A DNA stretch of 64,000 nt. It comes from Geothrix sp. PMB-07 (GTDB lineage: Bacteria > Acidobacteriota > Holophagae > Holophagales > Holophagaceae). The translations under genes and the position numbers were made by a program. The notes beneath the pieces were generated by a model. That model searched no databases and was not told the origin of the DNA. It was given only the letters and a program-made list of their open reading frames with translations. Shown here one piece after another: positions 51,120 to 62,881 of the stretch (the first letter of the stretch is position 1; the number at the start of each line of letters is the position of its first letter). The DNA is taken from contig NZ_CP132333.1 in NCBI RefSeq assembly GCF_030758935.1, forward strand, positions 496,001 to 560,000. Reading direction: 5' to 3'.

Positions 51120-52153
51120 GGCTGGTTGAACCTCACGGTGGAGCGCCCCGCATCCGTCTCTTTCAGAAAGCGGATGAGGCCCAGGTTGTAGGTGGCCTGG
51201 TCATCCCACATGGCCATGTGGCTGCCCTTGGGGCAGAGCAGGAAGCTGCCATGTTTCACCTGACTTGCCACCCACTTCATGTGTGCGGGGTCCATGGTGT
51301 CGTGGGTGGCGCCGATGACCAGGGTCGGCATGGCAAGCTTGGGCAGGTCGGCCTTGCGGCTCCACTGCTCCAGGCGGCCCGAGACGCCGAACTCGCTGGG
51401 GCCCTGCATGAGCACGTAGATGTCCTTGTTGGCTCGGGCGGAGGCGCGGCTGATGGCGTCGGGCAATTCCGGCAGGCGGCATAAGTGCTTCGCATAGAAA
51501 TTCGGAATGAGCAGCTCCATGTAGCGCAGATTCTCGTACTGACCCTTGGCCTCCAGTTCCTTGACTTCCTTCACCACGGCGGGATCCATGCCCTTGGCGA
51601 GCACGTCGTCGGCATAGCGGTTGTAGTCGGGGATGCTCATCATCATGTTCGAGATGATCAGCCCCTTCAGGTTCGCACCGTATTTCAGCGCGTATTCCAC
51701 GGCCAAGATGCCGCCCCAGGAGTGGCCCAGCAGGTAGAAGTTGTCCTTGTTCAGGCCAAGGGCCAGGCGCACCTGCTCGACCTCTTCGACGAAACGCTCA
51801 GTGGTCCACAGATCCTTGTCCTTGGGCTGATCCGAAAAGGCGCTGCCCAGCTGGTCGTAGTAGATGAACTCGATGCCCTCGGCGGGCAGGTAGCCTTCCA
51901 GTGCCTCGAAGTACTCGTGGGTGAAGCCGGGCCCGCCATGGAGCAGCAGCAGCTTGATGCGGGGGTTGCTGCCGAAACGTTTCGTCCAGACCTTGAACGC
52001 CCCCTTGGGCGTCTGGATGGGGATGAGCTTGACGCCGCCCTCGCGCACCTTGGCGCTGTCGGCGAAGTAGGCCCGCAGGGTGGGCGGAGCCTGCTGGGCG
52101 CTGAGGGGCAGGAACAGGAGTGAAGCACAAAGCAGGTTCAGGATGCGACGCAT
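51116..52153 (-). CDS. Secreted alpha/beta hydrolase (proline iminopeptidase-like)
   Basis: 345 residues, with a signal peptide (NLLCASLLFLPLSAQQ). The fold is an alpha/beta hydrolase: LLLHGGPGFTHEYFE (oxyanion HGGPG), the nucleophile serine in LLGHSWGGILAVEYA, aspartate in ATHDTMDP and histidine in KGSHMAMW. This set fits the proline iminopeptidase-type S33 group, which removes N-terminal proline, but several other hydrolases share it. It is coupled to the flavin-reductase gene downstream. Confidence 0.8.
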   Translation of the reverse strand: MRRILNLLCASLLFLPLSAQQAPPTLRAYFADSAKVREGGVKLIPIQTPKGAFKVWTKRFGSNPRIKLLLLHGGPGFTHEYFEALEGYLPAEGIEFIYYDQLGSAFSDQPKDKDLWTTERFVEEVEQVRLALGLNKDNFYLLGHSWGGILAVEYALKYGANLKGLIISNMMMSIPDYNRYADDVLAKGMDPAVVKEVKELEAKGQYENLRYMELLIPNFYAKHLCRLPELPDAISRASARANKDIYVLMQGPSEFGVSGRLEQWSRKADLPKLAMPTLVIGATHDTMDPAHMKWVASQVKHGSFLLCPKGSHMAMWDDQATYNLGLIRFLKETDAGRSTVRFNQP

Positions 52154-52198
52154 GGGACCTCTGCCGGGAAACCTACGAGAAGGGGGACTGGAGGCTGC

Positions 52199-53479
52199 TC
52201 AGGGCTCCTGCCGGATGACCACGCCGCCCTTGAGGACGGTCTTGAGGTGCTGCAGTGCCGAGATGTCTTTGAGGGGGTCCCCGGTCAGCGCGATGAGATC
52301 CGCATGGGCTCCGGGTTCCAGGTTGCCCAGATCCTTCATGCCCAGCAGGTCTGCTGCCACCACGGTGCCGGCCTGGATGGCCTGGAGGGGCGTCATGCCC
52401 CGGTCCACCATGAGGGCCAGTTCTTTGGCGGGATTCTCGGTCCAGGGGAAGGCGCCTGCATCGCCGCCCAGGGCGATTCTCACCCCTTTGGCCAGGCCCT
52501 TGCGGAAAGCCACGGCCAGGATCTTCGGGAACTCATGCCCCAGGGGGCCACGCCCATCCGCCACCCAGAGGCCCGCATAGATGGTGGGGCACCAGAAGGT
52601 GCCCTGCTTCACAGCGCGGTCGAGCAGGTCGTCCGTGAAGCCATCGGCGTGCTCCAGGGTGTCAAACCCTGCGGTGAGCGCCGCGTCGATGCCATCCCAA
52701 CCCTTCACGTGGGCAGAAGTGCGCTTGCCCAGGCGGTGGGCCTCCTCCACGAAGGCCTTCAGTTCCTCAGGGCGGTAGTTGGTCTGGGTCCGTAAGCGGC
52801 CATCGCTGCCGAGGTACGCGGCGCGATCCACATAGACCTTCACCCAGTCGGCGCCGCGGCGCACTTCATCCCGCACGGCCACCCGGATGGCCTCCACCCC
52901 GTCCACCACGCGCACGCCCGAGGGCAGATCCAGCTCCCAGGCGTATTCCTGCAGCGGGTACGTGCCCGTGGCCGAAAAGGCCTTGCCGGCCACGAAGAGC
53001 CGCGGCCCTGGCACCACACCATCCTCGATGGCCTTTTTCAGATCCACATCGGCGTAGCCCGCCCCTTCGGTGCCGAGGTCGCGCAGGGTGGTGAAGCCCC
53101 ACATCAGCGCGGAACGGGCAGCGGCGGCGGCCCGCAGGGTGCGGGTGGGGATGCTCTCTTTGAGGATCTGGTCGGCATAGTCCTGTTTGAAGCGGTTCCC
53201 CTGCAGCAGCACGTGGGTGTGGGCCTCGATGAGCCCGGGCAGCACCAACTGGTCGGACAGATCGAGGATGCGAGCCTCCTTGGGAGCCATCGCTGAGACC
53301 TGGCTCCAGGCGCCCGTGGCGGCGATGCGGCCTCCCTTCACCAGCAGGCCCTGGTCCGTCTGGACCTTCCCGGTGCGCACGTCCAGCAGCCGGCCCGCAT
53401 GGATGAGTGAAGGTTCCTGGGCCGCGAGGCCCCTTGCTAGGAACAGGGCGGCCAGGAGGGCGATACCAAGACGGCGCAT
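52199..53479 (-). CDS. Secreted amidohydrolase (imidazolonepropionase/prolidase-like)
   Basis: 426 residues with a signal peptide (LGIALLAALFLARGLAAQE). The metal-dependent hydrolase motifs are VLPGLIEAHTHVLLQGN (HxH), the likely metal-bridging lysine region ADWVKVYVDRA, TSAHVKGWDGI and LEHADGFT, and IALGGDAGAFPWT. This pattern is common in imidazolonepropionase-like and Xaa-Pro dipeptidase-like amidohydrolases. Start 53479 has TAGGAG upstream. It lies between the FAH-family gene (8-base gap) and the alpha/beta hydrolase; both secreted hydrolases could act on the same peptide. Confidence 0.82.
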   Translation of the reverse strand: MRRLGIALLAALFLARGLAAQEPSLIHAGRLLDVRTGKVQTDQGLLVKGGRIAATGAWSQVSAMAPKEARILDLSDQLVLPGLIEAHTHVLLQGNRFKQDYADQILKESIPTRTLRAAAAARSALMWGFTTLRDLGTEGAGYADVDLKKAIEDGVVPGPRLFVAGKAFSATGTYPLQEYAWELDLPSGVRVVDGVEAIRVAVRDEVRRGADWVKVYVDRAAYLGSDGRLRTQTNYRPEELKAFVEEAHRLGKRTSAHVKGWDGIDAALTAGFDTLEHADGFTDDLLDRAVKQGTFWCPTIYAGLWVADGRGPLGHEFPKILAVAFRKGLAKGVRIALGGDAGAFPWTENPAKELALMVDRGMTPLQAIQAGTVVAADLLGMKDLGNLEPGAHADLIALTGDPLKDISALQHLKTVLKGGVVIRQEP

Positions 53480-53487
53480 GGGCGCTC

Positions 53488-54477
53488 CTAGTGGTGATCC
53501 ATTCCGCGGGGGCCTGCGGAGACGAGGGAATCCGCGACTTCGGGACCGGCCACGCGGACCACGCGGTTGACGAGGCGGCCCAGGCCCTCGATGGCCATGA
53601 CCACTTCGTCGCCCTCCTTCAGCCACAGGTTCTGGGTGACCTTCGAGCCGTTCAGCTCCAGCAGGCAGCCCGTTCCCACGGTGCCGCTGCCGATGACCTC
53701 GCCCGCGTGCATCTGGATGCCATAGCTGGTGCGCTGGAGGATCTGGGCGAAGGTCCAGTTCATGCTGGCCGCGTCGCCTTTGGACAGCAGCTGTCCGTTC
53801 ACTTCGCAGGTCATGGTCGCCTTCAGCACCTCGCCCTGGGGCGTCCTCTCCAGGGGCAGCTCGTCCTTGGTGACCAGCCAGGGGCCCAGGCTGGTGGCGA
53901 AGTCCTTGCCCTTGCAGGGGCCGAGGGAGAGCTTCATCTCCTCCATCTGCAGGTGGCGGGCGCTCCAATCGTTCATCACCAGGTAGCCGAAGATGGCGGC
54001 GTCCGCCTCTTCCAACGTGGCATTGCGCAGGGGGCGGCCGGTGACGATGGCCACTTCCAGCTCGTAGTCCAGCCGCGTGAGGTGGTGCTCCTGCACCTGA
54101 AGGTCGCCGGGGCCCGTCACCGCGAGGTGGTTCGTGAAGTAGGTGACGGGGAAGAGGTCGAACTCGGGGATCATGTCGAGCCCGCGGTTGCGCCGGGCGG
54201 TGGAGACATGCTGGCGGAAGGCGTAACCATCGCGCATGGAGACGGGGCGGGGGATGGGGGCCAGCAGCTGCACGGAGGCGGCTTCGATCACGGCTGCGGC
54301 CGGAGGCGCGGCGACCAGCGCCTTGGCCAGGGGCAGCAGCTCATCCTGGCGGCGGATGAGGGTGAGCATGTCCACGGCCAGGCGGGGCTCGGCGGCGGCG
54401 AAATCGAGGATGCGGCCATCGGCCAGGACAGCGCCGATCTTCTCCGATCCGGTTTGCAGGAAGGTCACCAACTTCAT
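53488..54477 (-). CDS. Fumarylacetoacetate hydrolase-family protein
   Basis: 329 residues of the short bacterial FAH type. The metal-binding and active site is in LDYELEVAIVTGRP, MNDWSARHLQ and the C-terminal GTVGTGCLLELNG. In organisms with hppD and hmgA a protein of this size often performs the last step, fumarylacetoacetate to fumarate and acetoacetate. Here it is 10 kb from those genes and in a different run, so the assignment is a reasonable guess. ATG 54477 has GGAG six bases upstream. Confidence 0.8.
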   Translation of the reverse strand: MKLVTFLQTGSEKIGAVLADGRILDFAAAEPRLAVDMLTLIRRQDELLPLAKALVAAPPAAAVIEAASVQLLAPIPRPVSMRDGYAFRQHVSTARRNRGLDMIPEFDLFPVTYFTNHLAVTGPGDLQVQEHHLTRLDYELEVAIVTGRPLRNATLEEADAAIFGYLVMNDWSARHLQMEEMKLSLGPCKGKDFATSLGPWLVTKDELPLERTPQGEVLKATMTCEVNGQLLSKGDAASMNWTFAQILQRTSYGIQMHAGEVIGSGTVGTGCLLELNGSKVTQNLWLKEGDEVVMAIEGLGRLVNRVVRVAGPEVADSLVSAGPRGMDHH

Positions 54478-54573
54478 GTCGTGCTCCACAGTAGGGGGCC
54501 AGTATAGGGCGGCTGGAACATCACTCCGGCGTCGTCATTCCTGCCACGAAGGGGTGCCGGGTACACTGCGTCC

Positions 54574-55470
54574 ATGCGCCTTCCATTCATCGCCAGCTTC
54601 CTCCTCTGCGGGATCGCCCTGTCACAGCCTGCCGTGACCTCCACCCCTGTTCCGCTGAAGCCGATCCAGGTGGGTCAGCTGAAGGTCTGGGCCCTGCGGG
54701 ACGGCCTCATCTCCCTGGAGGGCTCGCTGCTTTCCGGCATCACGCCCACCGAGGTGCGCCGGCTGCTGGGCGGAAAGGACGCCGCCGCCACGCCGGTGAA
54801 CACATTCCTGGTGAAGCTGCCCGGGAAAACCGTGCTTGTGGACACGGGCATCGGCAAGGATCCCGAGGAGGACTCGGGCCACCTGTCGGAAGGTCTGGCC
54901 GCCGCGGGGGTCACCCCCACGGACATCGACCTGATCGTCATCACGCACTACCACTTCGACCACATCGGCGGCCTGCTGAAAGCCGATGGCAGCCGGGCCT
55001 TTCCCAAGGCGCGGCTCTGCGTGCCGCGCAGCGAGCAGGCCTTCTGGTTCGAGGACGAGGCGAAGCTGCCGGAGCGCCTGCGGGGCCGCATCCCAAAGCT
55101 CAAGGCCATCTTCGCTGCCTATGAAGCCGCCGGGGCATTCCTGGTCTTCGAGGATGGCGCCGAGTTGACGCCGGGCCTGCGATCGGTGAGCGCCCATGGG
55201 CACACCGGCGGCCACACGGTGTACGCCTTCACGTCTGGCGGACGCGAACTCTGGTGCATCGGCGACCTCATCCACTTCGGCGCGGTGCAGATCGAGCACC
55301 CCGAGGTGGGCATCAGCTTCGACCTGGCGGGTGCGAAGGCGATCCAGGTCCGCCAGGATTTGTTTCGGAAGGCCGCCCAAGCCAAGGTGGTGCTGGCGGG
55401 GGCCCACCTGCCGGAGCTGGTACAGCTGGAGGCCAAGGGCACTGGTTTCGTGGCCACGCCCGTTCGCTGA
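54574..55470 (+). CDS. Secreted metallo-beta-lactamase-fold hydrolase
   Basis: 298 residues with a signal peptide (FIASFLLCGIALSQPA). The MBL signature is THYHFDHIGGLL, with LVDTGIGKD before it, HGHTGGHTVYAF and CIGDLIHFG after it; all zinc-binding positions appear present. The sequence resembles the lactonase/quorum-quenching-like branch but substrate cannot be told. Divergent from the FAH-family gene. Confidence 0.8.
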   Translation: MRLPFIASFLLCGIALSQPAVTSTPVPLKPIQVGQLKVWALRDGLISLEGSLLSGITPTEVRRLLGGKDAAATPVNTFLVKLPGKTVLVDTGIGKDPEEDSGHLSEGLAAAGVTPTDIDLIVITHYHFDHIGGLLKADGSRAFPKARLCVPRSEQAFWFEDEAKLPERLRGRIPKLKAIFAAYEAAGAFLVFEDGAELTPGLRSVSAHGHTGGHTVYAFTSGGRELWCIGDLIHFGAVQIEHPEVGISFDLAGAKAIQVRQDLFRKAAQAKVVLAGAHLPELVQLEAKGTGFVATPVR

Positions 55471-55479
55471 GCGGGCCGC

Positions 55480-56844
55480 TCAGCCGTTGAGGAGCGCGAG
55501 GAGTGTCTCCGCGGCCTCGGCGATGCGCGCTGGTGGGGTGCTCAGCGGCGGCAGCAGGTAGAGGCAGTCGCCGATGGGACGGGCCAGCAGACCTTGGTCG
55601 AGGGCGCGGCGATGCAGACGCCAACCGAAGCGCGCTTCGGGATCGTGTGCCCGGCCTGTCTTTGGATCCACCAGGCGACAGGCGCCGATGGTGCCCAGCA
55701 CGCGGGCCTGGCGGATGGCCGGGTGGCTGGCGAGGGTGGTGAAGGCCTCCGTCATGGCCGCGTTCAGCGCCTGGGCCTGGGCCAGCACCGGCTCTTCGTC
55801 GAAAAGGGCCAGGCTGGCGCAGGCCACGGCGCAGGCGGTGGGGTTGGCCGTGTAGCTGTGGCCGTGGAGGAAGGCGCGGCCCGAGGTGGGCTCACCCCAG
55901 AAGTGGCTGTAGATGGCCTCGGTGGCCCAGGTCATCGACAGCGGCAGCGTGCCGCCCGTGAGGCCCTTCGAGAGGCAGAGCAGGTCGGGCGCCACACCCG
56001 CCTGCTCGCAGGCCAGGAAGGTGCCGGTGCGGCCGAAGCCCGTGGCCACTTCATCGAGGATGAGGTACACGCCATGGGCATCGCACTGGGCGCGCAGTTC
56101 CTGCAGGCACTCCGGGGGCCACATGCGCATGCCGCCCGCGCACTGGATGAGGGGCTCGGCGATGAAGGCGGCCAGCCGCGCGCCGTGCTCGGTGAAGAAG
56201 GCGCGGATCTGCTGGCGGGAGGCCTCCAACCGCTCCGGCCAGCCGCTGAGGTCGGGCTGCAGCTCACGGCGCGGATCCTCGGGCACATCCAGGCGCTCGC
56301 AGGCCAGCAGCAGCGGGCTGAAGAGCCCGGTCATGAAGTTCTCCAGTTCACCCACGCCCACGGCGCCCAGGGTGTCGCCGTGGTAGCCGCCGCGCAGGGC
56401 GCCGAAGCGGGCGCGGCCGTTCTCGCCGCGCTGCAGCTGGGCCTGGAAGGCCATCTTGAGGGCCACTTCCACAGCGGTGCTGCCGTTGTCCGAGAAGAAG
56501 GCGCGGGTGAGGTTCGCGGGCAGCTTGGGGCGCAGCCGCGTCACCAGCTCAAGGGCGGGTTCGTGGGTGAAGCCCGCGAACATCACGTGATCGAGCTTCG
56601 CGGCCTGGCGCTCCAGTGCGCTCACCAGGCGCGGGTGGCCATGGCCGTGGAGACAGGTCCACCAGCTGGAGATGCCGTCCAGCACGCGCTCGCCATTGGC
56701 CAGCAGCAGGTCGCAGCCCTCGCCGCCGATGACGGGCACGGGCGGATCGGCCTCATGCACCTTCATCTGGGTGAAGGGGTGCCACAGGTGGGCCCGGTCC
56801 AGGGCGAGGCGATCGGTCCAGTCGGGGGGCAGGGGGCTCGGCAT
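55480..56844 (-). CDS. bioA: Adenosylmethionine-8-amino-7-oxononanoate aminotransferase
   Basis: Makes 7,8-diaminopelargonate (DAPA) from KAPA and SAM in biotin synthesis. 454 residues. Marks of BioA include HLWHPFTQMKVHE, DGISSWWTCLHGHGHPRL, LILDEVATGFGRTG and the PLP lysine in LCLSKGLTGGTLPLS; the tail LYLLPPL is typical. It starts 5 bases after the bioD stop on the same strand. The order TPR gene, bioD, bioA forms a short operon. Confidence 0.93.
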   Translation of the reverse strand: MPSPLPPDWTDRLALDRAHLWHPFTQMKVHEADPPVPVIGGEGCDLLLANGERVLDGISSWWTCLHGHGHPRLVSALERQAAKLDHVMFAGFTHEPALELVTRLRPKLPANLTRAFFSDNGSTAVEVALKMAFQAQLQRGENGRARFGALRGGYHGDTLGAVGVGELENFMTGLFSPLLLACERLDVPEDPRRELQPDLSGWPERLEASRQQIRAFFTEHGARLAAFIAEPLIQCAGGMRMWPPECLQELRAQCDAHGVYLILDEVATGFGRTGTFLACEQAGVAPDLLCLSKGLTGGTLPLSMTWATEAIYSHFWGEPTSGRAFLHGHSYTANPTACAVACASLALFDEEPVLAQAQALNAAMTEAFTTLASHPAIRQARVLGTIGACRLVDPKTGRAHDPEARFGWRLHRRALDQGLLARPIGDCLYLLPPLSTPPARIAEAAETLLALLNG

Positions 56845-56848
56845 GCCC

Positions 56849-57454
56849 TCAGTCTAGGACCACCACCGGCATGGGGAGGAAACCCCGCAGCACCGAGGCG
56901 TTCACCGCGGCGGCTTCCCGGCTGCAGCCGTCAGCGCCGGGATTCAGCAGCACGGCTTCGATGCGCCAGCCCCGCAGCATGAGGGCCTCGGCGGAGAGCA
57001 GCGTGTGGTTGAGGGTGCCCAGCCCGCCCAGAGCCACCAGCACGCAGGGGATCTTCAGCTCCGTGGCCCAGGCCAGGAAGTGCGTGCTTGGCGCCAGCGG
57101 CACCATGAGCCCGCCCACGCCTTCCAGCAGGATGCGGCCTTCAGCCGGTCGCTGGCACCAGTGCGCGGCGTCCGCCAGATCGAGCGTTTTTCCCTCCAGC
57201 TGGGCCGCTGCCAGCGGAGACAGCGGTGCCCGCAACAGGGTGTGGTTCTCTGCGGTAATGCCGGGACCGCTTACCGCGCTGGCATCGGCCTCGGGATGGT
57301 CGGCCCGGTCCACGCCAGTCTGGAAGGGCTTGCGGTACACGACGGGCCCCGACTGGGCCCAGGTCCGGGCGATCCGCGACGACACATGCGTCTTGCCCAC
57401 GCCGGTGCCGGTGCCAAGCACCCAGAGGGGGCTGGGAAGGGTGGTGAAGTCCAA
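56849..57454 (-). CDS. bioD: Dethiobiotin synthetase
   Basis: Closes the ureido ring of DAPA with CO2 and ATP. 201 residues. P-loop VLGTGTGVGKTHVSSRIA, then KPFQTGVD and LLEGVGGLMVPL are BioD patterns. The start appears to be TTG at 57454, just after the stop of the TPR gene; no ATG lies close by, and the ribosome-binding site is weak. Confidence 0.9.
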   Translation of the reverse strand: MDFTTLPSPLWVLGTGTGVGKTHVSSRIARTWAQSGPVVYRKPFQTGVDRADHPEADASAVSGPGITAENHTLLRAPLSPLAAAQLEGKTLDLADAAHWCQRPAEGRILLEGVGGLMVPLAPSTHFLAWATELKIPCVLVALGGLGTLNHTLLSAEALMLRGWRIEAVLLNPGADGCSREAAAVNASVLRGFLPMPVVVLD

Positions 57455-57462
57455 AGGCTGGG

Positions 57463-58080
57463 CTACTTCTTCAGCTGGCTCAGCATCTGCCGGGCCTGGG
57501 CGGCCTGGTCGCTGTTGGGCGCGGTGGTGAGGATCTTGTTCCAGGCCTTGGCGGCCTCGTCGGGCTTGTTCAGATCGTTGGCGTAGACCACGCCGATGTT
57601 GAACAGGCTCTGGACGTGGGTGGGGTCCAGCTTGTTGGCCTTCTGGAAATTGGCCAGAGCCTTGTCGTACTGGCCCATGGCCCGGTACATGACGCCCTGG
57701 TCGGTGAGCACGTTGGGATCCACCGGTTTCAGGGCCAGGGCCTTGGCATAGGCATCCACGGCCTTCTGGGGCTGGTGGGAATCGAAGTATTCGTTGCCCA
57801 GGGCCGCCCAGGCATCATGGTTTTTGGGGTCGGCCAGCACGGCGGCCTCGATGCGCGCGATGCGGGCCTGCACTTCGGCGGAGGGCGGTGCGAGGGGCAT
57901 GGCGCCTTGGGCGGGAGCCGCCGGCAGGGCACCGCCAAGGGAGGGGGCGGGCAGAACAGCTGTGGTGGGCGCGGCGACCACAGGGGCGCTTTCATCCTTG
58001 GAGGGGCTGAACACGAAGTAGCCTGCGATGAAACCGGCGACCAGACCTCCTGCCAGGGCGAGCATGATGTTGCGATTCAA
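57463..58080 (-). CDS. Membrane-anchored TPR protein
   Basis: 205 residues. An N-terminal hydrophobic helix (LALAGGLVAGFIAGYFVF) anchors it, a proline- and alanine-rich linker follows (about 30 to 75), and three or so TPR units cover about 85 to 200 (AWAALGNEYFDSHQPQKAVDAY; VMYRAMGQYDKALANFQKA). The TTG at 58080 is chosen because AGGAGG lies a few bases before it; the ATG five codons inside would cut into the anchor. Leads the bioD-bioA run, but no known link of TPR proteins to biotin. Confidence 0.75.
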   Translation of the reverse strand: MNRNIMLALAGGLVAGFIAGYFVFSPSKDESAPVVAAPTTAVLPAPSLGGALPAAPAQGAMPLAPPSAEVQARIARIEAAVLADPKNHDAWAALGNEYFDSHQPQKAVDAYAKALALKPVDPNVLTDQGVMYRAMGQYDKALANFQKANKLDPTHVQSLFNIGVVYANDLNKPDEAAKAWNKILTTAPNSDQAAQARQMLSQLKK

Positions 58081-58222
58081 GCGGCACCTCCTGAAGACCC
58101 TTCGGTCCATTGGAATTCTCCCACAGGTCAGGCTTTGAGGTTCCCGTGTCGATGAAATAGGCGGCGATGATTCCCTCGGGAGGAACCGCCTGCGAGCATG
58201 GAGTTCGCCCTTAATAAAGAAG

Positions 58223-60841
<2,619 letters not shown>

Positions 60842-61984
60842 TCAGCGGTTTGCCCGAAGCTGATGGAGAGCTGCGATGAGTCCATCCAGTTCCGCATCCG
60901 TCAGGTGTGCCCCCGTGGTGATGCGCAGGCGGGCGGAGCCTTCCGGCACGGTGGGCGGGCGCACCGCGCGCACATCGTAGCCGAGTTCCTGCAGCGCCTT
61001 CGCCAGGCGGACGGCCTCGATGTCTGCCCCCACGGGTACGGGAACGATGGCCGAGGTCTGATCCGGCTGGCCCAAAGCCTGCCGCAGGCGATGGGCGAGG
61101 CCCAGGGCCCGCTCCCGCCGCCAGGACTCGGCCCGTGCAATGCGGATGCCTTCCAAGGCGGCGCCTAGCACGGGGGGAGGCAGGGCGGTCGAGAAGATGA
61201 ACCCTCTGGCCGTGTTGAGAAGGTGCTCCCTCAGCAGCCGATCACCGCACACGAAGGCGCCGAAGGCGCCCAAGGCCTTGCCCAGGGTGCCCATGACCAG
61301 GGGGATGCGCCCGTGGACGCCCTGCTGCTGGGCCAGTCCGGTGCCATCGCAGCCCAGAATCCCCGTGGCGTGGGCCTCATCCACCAGCAGCAGGGCGCCG
61401 TGCCGCTCGCAGAGCGCGAGGAGAGACGGAAGGTCGGCGACATCGCCATCCATGCTGAACACCGCGTCTGTGGCCACCAAGGCCAGGGCCTCAAGGGGCG
61501 AGGCGGAGCGCCAGGCGACGAGTTGGGCCTCCAGATCAGCGAGGTTCAGATGCCGGTAGATCCCCACCTGGGCGCCTCCGGCCCGGGCCAAGCGGCAACC
61601 ATCCACCAGGGAGGCGTGGTTGAGGGCATCGGAAAACACCGCGTCGCCGCGGCCGACCAGAGCCGGGATCAGGGCGGCATTGGCCTGGTAGCCGGTGTTG
61701 AAAAGCAGGCAGGCCTCTTGGCCTTTCCACTGGGCCAGGGTCGCCTCCAGAGCCTCATGGAGTTCGCAGGTGCCGCGCAGCAGCCGCGCTGCACCTGCCC
61801 CGGCGCCATGCCGGTGGGCGGCCCGGGCCGCTGCCTCGGCCAGGCGGGGATCGCGCCGCAGGCCCAGGTAGTCGTTGGAACAAACATCCACCCCGGCAGC
61901 CGGATGGATGCTTCGATCCCGGCCCAAGGTTTGACGGTGTTGGGCCTGCAGGTGGAGACGGGCTTGCCAGGGGGGAGGGATCAC
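60842..61984 (-). CDS. bioF: 8-amino-7-oxononanoate synthase
   Basis: Condenses pimeloyl-ACP/CoA with alanine to KAPA, the first committed biotin step. 380 residues of the alpha-oxoamine synthase family: CSNDYLGLRRDPRL, GARLLRGTCELHEALE, DEAHATGILG and PLP lysine in MGTLGKALGAFGAF. GTG 61984 is chosen (GAGG 5 bases upstream), the frame stays open upstream without support. It supplies the substrate of BioA but lies 5 kb from it, behind a convergent kinase gene. Confidence 0.93.
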   Translation of the reverse strand: MIPPPWQARLHLQAQHRQTLGRDRSIHPAAGVDVCSNDYLGLRRDPRLAEAAARAAHRHGAGAGAARLLRGTCELHEALEATLAQWKGQEACLLFNTGYQANAALIPALVGRGDAVFSDALNHASLVDGCRLARAGGAQVGIYRHLNLADLEAQLVAWRSASPLEALALVATDAVFSMDGDVADLPSLLALCERHGALLLVDEAHATGILGCDGTGLAQQQGVHGRIPLVMGTLGKALGAFGAFVCGDRLLREHLLNTARGFIFSTALPPPVLGAALEGIRIARAESWRRERALGLAHRLRQALGQPDQTSAIVPVPVGADIEAVRLAKALQELGYDVRAVRPPTVPEGSARLRITTGAHLTDAELDGLIAALHQLRANR

Positions 61985-62074
61985 GGAACCTCGGGGAGGG
62001 TCACGGCAGGGATAAGGTGGGGGAATGTTAGGATCTGAGTGGGATCCGCGTTCGGATCTCCCTTGGAGCGTGGC

Positions 62075-62755
62075 ATGGATCTTCAGCAGTCGTGGCAGGG
62101 AGCTTCGGAAGGGACCCGGTCCCGCATTGATTTTGTCCGAAGCGTCTATCTGTGGCTCATGGGTGGGTTCGCTGTGGCGGCCCTGGGGGCGTTGAGTGCG
62201 CCCGTGGTCGGGAAGGCCCTGATTTCGGTGGCCGGAGGGTTTTGGCACTGGATCCTCTTCGGTGTCCAGTTCGGATCGCTGATGTTCGCGTCGGCAGTCA
62301 GCCGTCGGCGGCCCCTGAACCGCCTGGCCTATGGGTTGTTTACCTACATTTCGGGCACCATCGCGGGCATCGTGGCCCTCATCGTGGCTCAGGGTGCGGG
62401 ATTCACGCCGGTGTTCATGGCCTTTGGCCTTACGGGCGTGGTCTTCATGACCCTGACCATCACGGTCTTCGTCTCGAAGAAGGATTTCAGCTTCCTGCGC
62501 AACTTCGTCATCGTGGGCATCGCCGTGATGTTCTTCGGTGGGCTGGCGGCGGCCATCTTCCATCTCGAGACCTTCGGTCTGGTCATTTCCGGCGTGGCGG
62601 TGATCGCCTGCTCAGCCAAGCTGCTGTGGGATACGTCGGCCATGCTTCGCACCAACGATTTTGGCGATCCCGCCGGATTCGCGCTGTCCCTCTTCGTCAG
62701 CCTCTACAACATCTTCCTCTCCCTGATGAACCTGCTCGGCGGACGGCGCCGTTAG
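62075..62755 (+). CDS. Bax inhibitor-1/YccA-family membrane protein
   Basis: 226 residues with seven hydrophobic helices, typical of the BI-1 family (YLWLMGGFAVAALGALSA near the N-terminus; FMAFGLTGVVFMTLTIT; SLFVSLYNIFLSLMNLLGG, the family's C-terminal signature with LYNIFLSLMNL). Members are proton/calcium leak channels or protease modulators. ATG 62075 follows TTGGAG; a start at 62039 is possible but lacks this. Confidence 0.9.
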   Translation: MDLQQSWQGASEGTRSRIDFVRSVYLWLMGGFAVAALGALSAPVVGKALISVAGGFWHWILFGVQFGSLMFASAVSRRRPLNRLAYGLFTYISGTIAGIVALIVAQGAGFTPVFMAFGLTGVVFMTLTITVFVSKKDFSFLRNFVIVGIAVMFFGGLAAAIFHLETFGLVISGVAVIACSAKLLWDTSAMLRTNDFGDPAGFALSLFVSLYNIFLSLMNLLGGRRR

Positions 62756-62807
62756 GGGCCGTCCGGAACCGTCCTAAGCTTTTGAGGGCGGTTCCGGCTA
62801 CGGCCCC
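62755..62807 (+). terminator. Imperfect long hairpin after the BI-1/YccA gene
   Basis: GGGGCCGT then CCGGAACCG pair with CGGTTCCGG and ACGGCCCC, with a two-base bulge, loop about 15 bases. It begins at the stop codon itself. The tail is CTTATG, not a strong T-run, so termination is likely but not certain. Confidence 0.5.
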
Positions 62808-62881
62808 TTATGCCGCCGACATGCGATTCTGATAGATAACTAAAAAATGACGGCCTAGCGCCCACTGAACCAAGGAAAACC